DNA of 64,000 nt from Pedobacter sp. WC2423 (GTDB lineage: Bacteria; Bacteroidota; Bacteroidia; Sphingobacteriales; Sphingobacteriaceae). The stretch lies in the NCBI RefSeq assembly GCF_040822065.1, contig NZ_CP162005.1, forward strand, positions 3,720,001-3,784,000. Reading direction: 5' to 3'. Below are positions 35,274 to 43,495 of this stretch, one piece after another (the stretch's first letter is position 1; each line of letters opens with the position of its first letter). The translations under genes were made by a program, and so were the position numbers. The notes under the pieces were generated by a model that was not told the DNA's origin, made no database searches, and saw only the letters and a program-made list of their open reading frames with translations.

Positions 35274-37769
35274 ATGAAACATAAAACATTTTATACAGGG
35301 CTTTTTATGCTCTTACTTTTCACTTTTTTTAAGCACTCTTCCTATGCGGCAAATATGCCTGCAAGTACATTAACAAGTTCTCTGACCGGGATAATAACTG
35401 ATAAGGCAGACCATAAACCGATTCGCGGGGTAACCATCACTATTCCTGATCTTAAGATAGGGAATGTCACTGATGCCAGCGGTAAATACTTCCTGAGTCA
35501 TATGCCTAAAGGTGCTTATCTGATACAATTCAGTATGATTGGCTATGCAACAGTTGTACGTACAGTCGACCTTGCAAAAATCAGCAGTCTGGATATTCAG
35601 ATGGAGGCTTCCACCATCGAGGCAGGTGAAGTGGTAATTACAGGCGTAAGCAGGGCAACTGAATTAAAAAAGAGCCCTATTCCAATTGTTGCAGTAGGTA
35701 AAGTATACTTAGATCAGCGTGCAGCTTCGGGAAACATCATTGATGCTATAGCTAATTTACCAGGAATCAGTGCGCTGACTACCGGTCCGAATGTTTCCAA
35801 ACCTTTTATCCATGGACTGGGCTATAATCGCGTGGTCACTTTACAGGATGGTATCCGCCAGGAAGGTCAGCAATGGGGCGATGAACACGGTATTGAAGCA
35901 GATCAGAATTCTATTGACCGTATAGAGGTTATTAAAGGCCCGGCCAGTTTATCCTACGGCTCCGATGCTATAGGAGGTGTAGTTAACCTGATTACGCCTG
36001 CCGCAGTGCCTGAAGGTAAGATCCTGGGATCATTACAAGGAACATATGGCACAAATCAGGGATTGGTTAATGGATCATTCAGGTTATACGGAAATCAGAA
36101 TGGCTTGGTTTGGGGCACCATTCTTTCCGCTAAACAAGCTAAGGATTATCAGAATCAGCACGATGGCAGAGTTTACAATACCGGGTATAAGGAAAAAGAT
36201 GCCAGGGTAATGGTGGGCCTGAATAAATCGTGGGGATATACACATATCAACGCTTCAATTTTTGATGATTTACAGGAAATTCCCGATGGGAGCCGTGATC
36301 CTGCAACCCGTAAGTTTACGAAACAGCTTACAGAAGACACAGTCAGAACTATTGTTTCTCCTTCAGAACTGAATTCTTATAAGATCACACCATTACATCA
36401 GCGTGTTCAATTATACCGGGTCTATAGCAATAGTAATTTCATTTTGGGTAATGGAAATCTGGTGGTTAATTTAGGCTATCAGCTGAGTCACAGAAGAGAG
36501 TATACACATCCGACTGAGCCCGCTATACCTGGATTAAATCTCAACCTGACTACCTATACTTACGATGCAAAATATAACTATACTTTGGGAAATGGCTATG
36601 AAACATCGGTCGGATTAAATGGTATGTATCAAAAAAATACACTGGGACAAAGTACTGATTTCCCAATACCAGCCTATAAGCAATTTGACATTGGCCCGTT
36701 TGCTATTGTAAAAAAGAGTTTTGGTAAGTTAGATCTTTCGGCAGGTCTAAGATATGATAGTCGTTCATTTAACGGACAGGCAGCCTATGTTGATACAACG
36801 AACGCTACTTTTCCAGCCCTTTACCATGGCCCGGATCCAACTTCCGCTCCCAATGTGGTTTCACAGTTCAGTGCCTTAAAGAAAACATTTTCAGGTCTTT
36901 CCGGAAGTCTTGGGGGTACTTATAACTTTTCTGATCAATTCCTGCTGAAGGCAAATATAGCAAGGGGTTTCAGAGCACCAAGTATAGCCGAACTTTCGGC
37001 CAACGGGTCTGATCCTGGTTCTCAGATCTATCATATCGGAAATAATAATTTCAAACCCGAATTTAATGTTCAGGAAGATATCGGTGCCATACTGAATTTA
37101 TCAAATGTTACAGCAAGTTTAGAACTATTCAACAATAACATTCAGAATTATATATTCCAGGAGCAACTACTCAATGCAGATGGCTCACCCGTTCTTACTC
37201 AAGGCTACAACACTTTTAGCTATGTACAAAGTAAAGCAAGGATCAATGGAGGCGAGTTCAGTCTCGATATCCATCCGTTGCCATGGCTTCATTTTGAAAA
37301 CTCAATCTCCCTGACTTATGGTCACAATCTGGGTAATGGCGGCCCGGTGCCAGATAGCCTGAAATATCTCCCTTTTATTCCGCCATTGCATACACACAGT
37401 GAATTGAGAGGAAATTTCAATAAGGCATTTGGAGGTAATATCAGAAATTGTTATGCTTTTGTAGGATTTGATCATTTTAGCGCCCAGGATCATTTTTTTG
37501 GCGCTTATGGTACGGAAACCTATACATCCGGTTATAATTTACTAAGTGCCGGAATAGGTGGCAGTCTGGTCAATAAAACGGGTAAAACAATAGTACAGAT
37601 CTTCCTAGAAGGCAGAAACCTTGCCAATGTGAACTATCAGTCAAATGTGAGCAGGCTAAAGTATTTTGATAACAAGGATGTACCAGCCGGTGTACAACCT
37701 GGTATTTTTAACATGGGACGGAACATTAGTTTTAAGGTAGTCGTTCCTTTTGATCTGTCTGCACATTAA
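35274..37769 (+). CDS. TonB-dependent receptor, metal-uptake-like
   Basis: An 831-residue outer-membrane receptor: signal peptide (ending SSYAA), CarboxypepD_reg domain at about 35-120 (LTGIITDKADHKPIRGVTIT), plug from about 125 (ELKKSPIPIVAVGKVYLDQR, FIHGLGYNRVVTLQDGIRQE, GQQWGDEHGIEADQNSIDRI, LSYGSDAIGGVVNLITP) and a barrel ending at FKVVVPFDLS. The HGLGYNRV...GDEHGIEAD plug resembles ZnuD/metal-type receptors, and it follows a His/Cys-rich protein; zinc or copper uptake is inferred. The barrel loops contain several HTH/His-rich stretches. A bidirectional terminator follows. Confidence 0.85.
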   Translation: MKHKTFYTGLFMLLLFTFFKHSSYAANMPASTLTSSLTGIITDKADHKPIRGVTITIPDLKIGNVTDASGKYFLSHMPKGAYLIQFSMIGYATVVRTVDLAKISSLDIQMEASTIEAGEVVITGVSRATELKKSPIPIVAVGKVYLDQRAASGNIIDAIANLPGISALTTGPNVSKPFIHGLGYNRVVTLQDGIRQEGQQWGDEHGIEADQNSIDRIEVIKGPASLSYGSDAIGGVVNLITPAAVPEGKILGSLQGTYGTNQGLVNGSFRLYGNQNGLVWGTILSAKQAKDYQNQHDGRVYNTGYKEKDARVMVGLNKSWGYTHINASIFDDLQEIPDGSRDPATRKFTKQLTEDTVRTIVSPSELNSYKITPLHQRVQLYRVYSNSNFILGNGNLVVNLGYQLSHRREYTHPTEPAIPGLNLNLTTYTYDAKYNYTLGNGYETSVGLNGMYQKNTLGQSTDFPIPAYKQFDIGPFAIVKKSFGKLDLSAGLRYDSRSFNGQAAYVDTTNATFPALYHGPDPTSAPNVVSQFSALKKTFSGLSGSLGGTYNFSDQFLLKANIARGFRAPSIAELSANGSDPGSQIYHIGNNNFKPEFNVQEDIGAILNLSNVTASLELFNNNIQNYIFQEQLLNADGSPVLTQGYNTFSYVQSKARINGGEFSLDIHPLPWLHFENSISLTYGHNLGNGGPVPDSLKYLPFIPPLHTHSELRGNFNKAFGGNIRNCYAFVGFDHFSAQDHFFGAYGTETYTSGYNLLSAGIGGSLVNKTGKTIVQIFLEGRNLANVNYQSNVSRLKYFDNKDVPAGVQPGIFNMGRNISFKVVVPFDLSAH

Positions 37770-37773
37770 CTAA

Positions 37774-37806
37774 AAGAGGGTGTCTTCAAAATGAAGACAC
37801 CCTCTT
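37774..37806. terminator. Bidirectional terminator between the TonB receptor and typA
   Basis: AAGAGGGTGTCTTC (37774-37787) and its perfect complement (37793-37806) with loop AAAAT. It lies 4 bp after the receptor stop and 20 bp from the typA stop, serving the two convergent genes. Confidence 0.92.
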
Positions 37807-37826
37807 AATACTCAATTTATAAGGAC

Positions 37827-39629
37827 TTAGAAGTTTTTACCTTTTATTTTACGTTCACCTTCAGTTAAGTAGATTTTACGTAAACGCATACTTAAGGGAG
37901 TGATTTCAATGTACTCATCAGCCTGGATATATTCCATTGCTTCTTCCAGAGAAAACTTAATTGCCGGAGCAATACGGTTACTATCATCTGTACCTGATGC
38001 ACGCATGTTAGTTAAAGCTTTTCCTTTAACAATGTTAACTACTAAATCATTATCACGGATGTGCTCACCCATAATCTGACCTTCATAAACATCAACACCC
38101 GGATCAACGAAGAAACGGCCACGATCCTGTAATTTATCAATTGAATAAGCTGTTGTACTTCCTTTTTCCATAGAAACCAATACACCATTCAATCTTCCAG
38201 GAATAGTACCTTTCCAAGGCTCGTAAGCTTTGAAACGGTGAGCCATAATAGCTTCACCACCTGTAGCAGTTAATACGTTATTTCTTAATCCAATGATACC
38301 ACGTGCAGGGATTTCAAACTCTAAATGTTGTAAATCACCTTTTGGCTCCATGATCAACAGTTCACCTTTACGTTGTGTAACCAGCTCAATTACTTTACCA
38401 GCAACTTCACCCGGTACGTCAACGATCAGTGTTTCAACCGGCTCACATTTCTTACCATCAATTTCTTTGATAATTACCTGTGGCTGTCCTACCTGGATTT
38501 CGTATCCTTCGCGACGCATAGTCTCGATTAATACTGATAAATGCAGAATACCTCTGCCGTATACTAAATAAGCATCAGGAGATTCTGTTTCTACAACTTT
38601 CAAGGCAAGATTTTTCTCCATCTCTTTGTACAAACGTTCTTTGATACGTTGAGAAGTAACAAATTTACCTTCTTTACCGAAAAATGGTGAGTTGTTGATT
38701 GTGAACAACATGTTCATAGTCGGCTCATCAATTTTGATAACTGGTAATTGCTCAGGAGCTTCAAAATCAGCAATAGTATCACCGATGTCAAATCCATCAA
38801 TACCTACAACTGCGCAGATATCACCTGAAAATACTTCAGTAGTACGAATTTTACCTAATCCTTCGAAAGTGTATAATTCTTTTACTCTTGATTTTACCAT
38901 TTTACCATCACGTTTGATTAAAGTAACCGGCTGGTTTTCTTTAATCGATCCGCGGTGAACACGTCCAACTGCAATACGACCTACGAAAGATGAATAATCT
39001 AACGAAGTGATCTGCATTTGTAAAGTTCCTTCAATTAATTGCGGAGCTGGAATGTTAGCAACAACTGCATCTAATAAAGGGAAAATATCTGTAGTTGGTT
39101 TAGTGTAATCAGTACTCATCCATCCTTGTTTAGATGAACCGTAGATTACAGGGAAATCCAACTGATCTTCTGTAGCTTCAAGGTTAAAGAACAATTCAAA
39201 AATCTGCTCATAAACCTCTTCAGGACGACAGTTTTCTTTATCTACTTTATTTACAACAACAATAGGCTTCAAACCTAAAGCCAATGCTTTTTGAGTTACG
39301 AAACGAGTTTGAGGCATTGCACCTTCAAACGCATCGCATAACAACAATACACCATCAGCCATTTTTAATACACGTTCAACTTCACCACCGAAATCGGCGT
39401 GACCAGGTGTATCAATGATATTAATTTTAATATCTTTATACATTACTGAAACGTTTTTGGAAACGATGGTAATACCACGTTCTCTCTCCAGGTCGTTATT
39501 GTCAAGTATTAAGTCACCTGTTTGCTCGTTGTCACGAAAAATAGAACAAGTGTGTAAAATCTTATCAACCAATGTAGTTTTACCGTGGTCAACGTGTGCT
39601 ATAATAGCTATGTTTCTTATTTTTTGCAT
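37827..39629 (-). CDS. typA: Translational GTPase TypA/BipA
   Basis: A 600-residue ribosome-associated GTPase required for growth at low temperature and ribosome assembly in studied bacteria. G1 motif AHVDHGKT (11-18), G3 DTPGHADFGGEVER, G4 NKVDKE, then domain II (TSLDYSSFVGRIAVGRVHRG), EF-G-like domains III and V and the C-terminal RNA-binding part (TPLSMRLRKIYLTEGERK). Length is normal. The promoter gives a very short leader that folds into a GC-rich hairpin next to the ATG, possibly relevant to temperature control. Confidence 0.96.
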   Translation of the reverse strand: MQKIRNIAIIAHVDHGKTTLVDKILHTCSIFRDNEQTGDLILDNNDLERERGITIVSKNVSVMYKDIKINIIDTPGHADFGGEVERVLKMADGVLLLCDAFEGAMPQTRFVTQKALALGLKPIVVVNKVDKENCRPEEVYEQIFELFFNLEATEDQLDFPVIYGSSKQGWMSTDYTKPTTDIFPLLDAVVANIPAPQLIEGTLQMQITSLDYSSFVGRIAVGRVHRGSIKENQPVTLIKRDGKMVKSRVKELYTFEGLGKIRTTEVFSGDICAVVGIDGFDIGDTIADFEAPEQLPVIKIDEPTMNMLFTINNSPFFGKEGKFVTSQRIKERLYKEMEKNLALKVVETESPDAYLVYGRGILHLSVLIETMRREGYEIQVGQPQVIIKEIDGKKCEPVETLIVDVPGEVAGKVIELVTQRKGELLIMEPKGDLQHLEFEIPARGIIGLRNNVLTATGGEAIMAHRFKAYEPWKGTIPGRLNGVLVSMEKGSTTAYSIDKLQDRGRFFVDPGVDVYEGQIMGEHIRDNDLVVNIVKGKALTNMRASGTDDSNRIAPAIKFSLEEAMEYIQADEYIEITPLSMRLRKIYLTEGERKIKGKNF

Positions 39630-39633
39630 AAAA

Positions 39634-39681
39634 TGCGCCTAAATTTTGGCGCAAAGATAACGTAAATAATTGATATATCAG
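39634..39681 (-). promoter_or_regulatory. typA promoter with leader hairpin
   Basis: On the minus strand CTG (39679-39681), a 19-nt spacer and TATCTTTG (39652-39659), an exact -7 element. Directly downstream TGCGCC (39648-39653) pairs with GGCGCA (39634-39639) around an 8-nt AT loop, ending 4 nt before the ATG. The hairpin partly overlaps the -7 element and would occupy nearly all of the leader. Confidence 0.6.
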
Positions 39682-39858
39682 CCTATTACCTAGGACTATG
39701 TCAATATATTTCGCATAAAAAGCAATCCGGACATTAAATTTCTTTTCATCTTATTCAAAGATGATTATGTAACAAAACTGTCTGATCAGCGAAGAAAAAA
39801 ATCGATAAGGCCTGTTTTTTAACAGAAAAAGTGATCTTTAAAGATTGATACTAGAGAT

Positions 39859-40518
39859 ATGAAAGCAATACTGGTTGGTGCAAGCGGATCTATAGGCCGC
39901 AGTTTACTACAGGACTTATTAAATGATACACATTATAAGGATGTGCTGGTGCTGGTACGCAAAAAATTAACTGTTCAGCACCCTAAATTAAATCAACTGC
40001 TGATAGATTTTAGCCGGTTGAGTGATTATGCAGCAGAGATTAAAGGAGACGCCGTTTTTTGCTGCCTCGGTACCACCAAAAGCCAGACTCCCGACCAGCA
40101 GCAATATCGTCAGATAGACTATCAATATCCGCTGGATATCGCCTGGATAGCACATACAAATGGTGCAGAAAGTTATCATTTAGTCTCGGCAATGGGCGCC
40201 GATAAAAACTCTTCTTTCTTTTACAACAGGACAAAAGGAGAAGTGGAACGTGACCTGAAGGCAGTTCCTTTTAAGAGCATCCATATTTACCGTCCTTCAT
40301 TACTGGATGGGGAAAGATCACAAAAACGTTTCGGGGAAGGTATCATGAACAAGCTGATGCATTTAATCAATCCGCTTTTAGTAGGTAAATGGAGAAAATA
40401 CAGAAGTATTAAAGTAACGGCTGTAGCTAAAGTAATGTTAGCCCAATCTCTGAATGAGCAGAAAGGAATATTTACACATCCTTCCGATCAGATTCAGGCG
40501 CTGAGTGACGTGTTATAA
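39859..40518 (+). CDS. NAD(P)-binding atypical SDR (TIP30/YbjT-like)
   Basis: A 219-residue Rossmann protein: cofactor motif ILVGASGSIGRSLLQDLL at the N-terminus, AVFCCLGTTKSQTPDQQQYR (the TIP30-type CLGT motif with downstream Gln/Tyr), then YHLVSAMGADKNSSFFYNRT with a Tyr/Lys active-site context (YNRTKGEVERDL). These atypical SDRs bind NADP and act as reductases or regulators; the substrate is unknown. It overlaps the convergent esterase gene by 6 bp at its end. Confidence 0.85.
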   Translation: MKAILVGASGSIGRSLLQDLLNDTHYKDVLVLVRKKLTVQHPKLNQLLIDFSRLSDYAAEIKGDAVFCCLGTTKSQTPDQQQYRQIDYQYPLDIAWIAHTNGAESYHLVSAMGADKNSSFFYNRTKGEVERDLKAVPFKSIHIYRPSLLDGERSQKRFGEGIMNKLMHLINPLLVGKWRKYRSIKVTAVAKVMLAQSLNEQKGIFTHPSDQIQALSDVL

Positions 40519-41334
40519 AAACGTTTTTCTTGGAAATGCCCAGTATAAAAACGAAGGTAATGCTTTACCCCAGGTGGCCACATTATGCTTCCCTCCTACC
40601 ATTTCATAGTAGAAAATATCATCTTGTCTTTTATATCCCTTTTTGGTTAATTCCTTGATAATATCAATCGTATCATCTATAGAGTCAATGATAAAATTAC
40701 GGTTACGGTCTGCGATTTCATCTTCCGTTCCGGTCATTAACCAGAATTTTACTGCAGGCTTTCCTTCAGTGTCCCTGATCACCTGGTGCATAATGCGGTC
40801 ATCATCTGTATAGCCGTCCTTCAGATCTTTTTTTCTCCACCAGAAAGAACCAGAGAAAACCCCGGCAATATCAAAGAAGTTATCATTTTTCCATACGATA
40901 TCAAAAGCTGTCAACCCACCCAATGAACATCCTGCGAATGCACGCTTGCCCAGAAAAGGCATTCCTGTTTCTTTTTCCAGATAAGGCAATAATTCAAGCG
41001 TAATGAATCTGGAATAGGCATCGGCCTTACTGCCTCTTGCTGCAAAATCCAGGACACCGGCTACACCATACTCCTGAAGCCGCTCCTGGGAAGCTTTAAT
41101 TGCAACCACAACCACGGGTTCAATTTTCTGCTCTTCATATAAACCGCTCAGTGTCTCCTGCAAGTTTAATCCTGCTGCATCCTGCCCATCGTTTAGCAGC
41201 AATAAGTTTAACTTTTCATTGCCCAGCAAACCGGAAGGATAAAATAATTCTATTTCCACTACACGCTGTAAGTGAGCGGACGCTAATTGACGGACAACAG
41301 GGTTTAACCCAAGAACTGACTTAGTAGTATACAT
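40513..41334 (-). CDS. Esterase family alpha/beta hydrolase (enterochelin esterase-like)
   Basis: A 273-residue cytoplasmic-looking alpha/beta hydrolase without signal peptide. The nucleophile elbow is GCSLGG (residues about 155-160, Ser nucleophile) in KRAFAGCSLGGLTAFDIVWK, an acidic region follows in TGTEDEIADRNRNF, and the catalytic His lies in VGGKHNVATWGKALPSFLYW. It resembles the Fes/IroE-type esterases, but no siderophore genes are near. It is transcribed divergently from the esterase that opens the amidoligase operon, so a shared pathway is plausible. Confidence 0.85.
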   Translation of the reverse strand: MYTTKSVLGLNPVVRQLASAHLQRVVEIELFYPSGLLGNEKLNLLLLNDGQDAAGLNLQETLSGLYEEQKIEPVVVVAIKASQERLQEYGVAGVLDFAARGSKADAYSRFITLELLPYLEKETGMPFLGKRAFAGCSLGGLTAFDIVWKNDNFFDIAGVFSGSFWWRKKDLKDGYTDDDRIMHQVIRDTEGKPAVKFWLMTGTEDEIADRNRNFIIDSIDDTIDIIKELTKKGYKRQDDIFYYEMVGGKHNVATWGKALPSFLYWAFPRKTFL

Positions 41335-41368
41335 AATTCAACGAATTCCCTTTCTCACAAATTCCCTG

Positions 41369-41376
41369 CAAATTTA
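41369..41376 (-). promoter_or_regulatory. -7 promoter element of the minus-strand esterase
   Basis: TAAATTTG on the minus strand is an exact TAnnTTTG ending 34 nt before the start. No clear -33 element. It lies in the 226-bp divergent region shared with the amidoligase operon. Confidence 0.5.
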
Positions 41377-41560
41377 ACAATCTCCGGAAATAATTTATCT
41401 ATTTTTTTGACAGTAAAAGCAAGTCAATCTCATTCAGTTGATGTTTTTGCCTGGAAACTTATACAGCTTTATTGAATTGATAACAGATAAGAATAAATTG
41501 CCAAAACCTTTTGGGTTTGAATGAGTTTTACATATCTTCAGTATACTAATCGGGAAAGGC

Positions 41561-42265
41561 GTGAAAGAAGAATATAAGAAATGGTACAGTCCTAATTTAA
41601 GCGGCGAGATAGAACTTCTGATTTATGGCCATAGCGGTCAGCCTGTGCTACTTTTTCCAACAAGCAAAGGCCGCTATTATGAAACAAAAGATTTTGGCCT
41701 GATTGCTTCTGTACAACACCTGATTGAACAGGGAAAGATCAAAATATATTGTCCGGACAGTGTCGATGCATTGAGCTGGTATAATAAAGATATAACTCCG
41801 GCTGCACGTGCACACAATCATTCCTGGTATGATAAAATGCTCGTTGAAGAACTTTTTCCGCTTGCAGTTCAGGAAACAGGTTATCAGAAAGTGGTTACAG
41901 CCGGCTGTAGTTTTGGCGGTTATCATGCGGCAAATTTCGCATTCAAACATCCTTCATTAGTAAGTCATCTGTTCAGCATGAGCGGAACGTTTGATATTAC
42001 TCCGCAAACAGATGGTTTTTATAATGTTGATATTTATTATAATAACCCTGTTGATTTTCTTCCCGGGGACCAGGATCCTGACTTATGGAATATGCATATT
42101 ATACTGGGCACAGCAGAACGGGATATTTGTAAACCTTTCAATGAACGTTTATCAGGCATTCTTCATCAAAAACACATCAGCCACTGGCTGGATATCAGGC
42201 CCGATGCTGACCACGACTGGCCAGTATGGCGGGCAATGTTCCCGGATTATTTAGCAAGACTATAA
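41561..42265 (+). CDS. Esterase, first gene of the amidoligase operon
   Basis: A 234-residue alpha/beta hydrolase of the COG4947-like group with GTG start (no in-frame ATG upstream fits). The nucleophile elbow is GCSFGG in VVTAGCSFGGYHAANFAFKH, an acidic residue lies in LGTAERD, and the catalytic His in PDADHDWPVWRAMFPDYLAR. It may cleave an ester or act as a cyclising or releasing hydrolase for the operon's product. The next gene starts 42 bp after it. Confidence 0.8.
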   Translation: MKEEYKKWYSPNLSGEIELLIYGHSGQPVLLFPTSKGRYYETKDFGLIASVQHLIEQGKIKIYCPDSVDALSWYNKDITPAARAHNHSWYDKMLVEELFPLAVQETGYQKVVTAGCSFGGYHAANFAFKHPSLVSHLFSMSGTFDITPQTDGFYNVDIYYNNPVDFLPGDQDPDLWNMHIILGTAERDICKPFNERLSGILHQKHISHWLDIRPDADHDWPVWRAMFPDYLARL

Positions 42266-42307
42266 ACAAAAATCATAAAAGCTACTATCACCTAATTTTA
42301 AAAATCT

Positions 42308-43474
42308 ATGAAGAAAATAGGCATCTTATTCGGACAGGAACGATCATTTCCTGAAGCCTTCGTGAAACGTGTAAATGAATTAGGAGGCAAAGATTTCCAG
42401 GCAGAATATGTCAGCATTGATAAAGTATTTCAGGCAGAACCATTGGATTATGCCGTAATTATTGACCGGATTTCTCAGGATGTCCCTTTTTACAGAGCAT
42501 CGCTGAAAAATGCAGCAATTACAGGAACAGCAGTGATCAACAATCCTTTTTGGTGGAGTGCTGATGAAAAATTTTTCAATAATGCACTGGCTGTCAAATT
42601 AGGAATACCAGTCCCTAAAACCGCACTGATCCCTTCTCATGCCAGACCGGATGACACGAATGAAAATTCTTTCAGCAACCTGGCTTTTCCTTTTGACTGG
42701 GATAATATTTTTGAATATACAGGCTTTCCAGCCTATATGAAACCTTTTGACGGCGGCGGCTGGAAAGAGGTTTATAAGCTAAACAATAAAGAAGAATTTT
42801 TCGAGAAACATAGTCAGACGCATCAGTATGTGATGATGCTACAGGAAGAAATTGAGTTTGACGAGTATTTCAGATGTTATTGTATTGGAGGAAAATATGT
42901 ACGTATCATGCAATATGAGCCGCGTAATCCTGCACATTTAAGGTATGCCGTAGATCATAAGCCTTCGAGCGAAAAACTGTTAAAGACAATTCAGGATTAC
43001 GTGATTAAGCTAAATCAGTATTTAGGATACGATTTTAACACGGTAGAATTTGCAGTACGCGATGGGATTCCTTATGCTATTGATTTCTGCAATCCTGCGC
43101 CGGATGCAGACATTGCAAGTGTAGGACAGGAGAACTTTGACTGGGTAGTGGATCATGCCGCGAAATATGCAATAGAAAGAGCAAAAGCGCAGGTTGACGG
43201 ACAGGATAACTTAACTTGGGGCGAATATGTGAAATCAGCTATTGCTGGAAAACCATTGACTGTCACAGGAAAGCCGGCAAAAACAGTTACGGCTGAAGCA
43301 GCAAGCTCAGCAAAGCTTAAAGCAGCAAGCTCAGCAATGCCTAAAGCGGAAAGTTCAGCGGAACCAAAATCAGAAAGTCCGGCGAAACCTAAAGCAACAG
43401 CAAACACTACTGAACCCGCTAAAAAAGCAAAAACGGCAGCAACTGGCAAAACAGCAACAGCAAAGAAAAAATAG
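42308..43474 (+). CDS. ATP-grasp ligase (RimK-like) with repetitive Lys-rich tail
   Basis: A 388-residue protein. ATP-grasp fold features: ATP-binding Lys145 in YMKPFDGGGWKEV, adenine region VMMLQEEIEF, Mg-binding Glu247 and the Asp259/Asn262 pair in PYAIDFCNPAPD. Such enzymes activate a carboxylate as acyl-phosphate and join it to an amine. From residue 313 a low-complexity tail of about 75 residues, rich in Lys, Ala, Ser and Pro, contains four 8-residue repeats (331-362) and ends in AKKK. The tail resembles histone H1-like tails and is not part of the catalytic domain. Its role is unknown. Confidence 0.85.
   Translation: MKKIGILFGQERSFPEAFVKRVNELGGKDFQAEYVSIDKVFQAEPLDYAVIIDRISQDVPFYRASLKNAAITGTAVINNPFWWSADEKFFNNALAVKLGIPVPKTALIPSHARPDDTNENSFSNLAFPFDWDNIFEYTGFPAYMKPFDGGGWKEVYKLNNKEEFFEKHSQTHQYVMMLQEEIEFDEYFRCYCIGGKYVRIMQYEPRNPAHLRYAVDHKPSSEKLLKTIQDYVIKLNQYLGYDFNTVEFAVRDGIPYAIDFCNPAPDADIASVGQENFDWVVDHAAKYAIERAKAQVDGQDNLTWGEYVKSAIAGKPLTVTGKPAKTVTAEAASSAKLKAASSAMPKAESSAEPKSESPAKPKATANTTEPAKKAKTAATGKTATAKKK
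43298..43393 (+). repeat. Four 24-bp tandem repeats in the ATP-grasp gene tail
   Basis: Four in-frame 24-bp units encode AASSAKLK, AASSAMPK, AESSAEPK and SESPAKPK. The first two units differ at only two bases, consistent with recent duplication; the third and fourth are more diverged. Confidence 0.85.
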
Positions 43475-43481
43475 ATTCAAT

Positions 43482-43488
43482 AAGGAGG
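43482..43488 (+). promoter_or_regulatory. Strong Shine-Dalgarno for the carboxylate-amine ligase
   Basis: AAGGAGG lies 7 nt before the ATG at 43496. Such a perfect anti-16S match is unusual in Bacteroidota, where most genes in this window lack one. Confidence 0.7.
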
Positions 43489-43495
43489 TTTCAAG

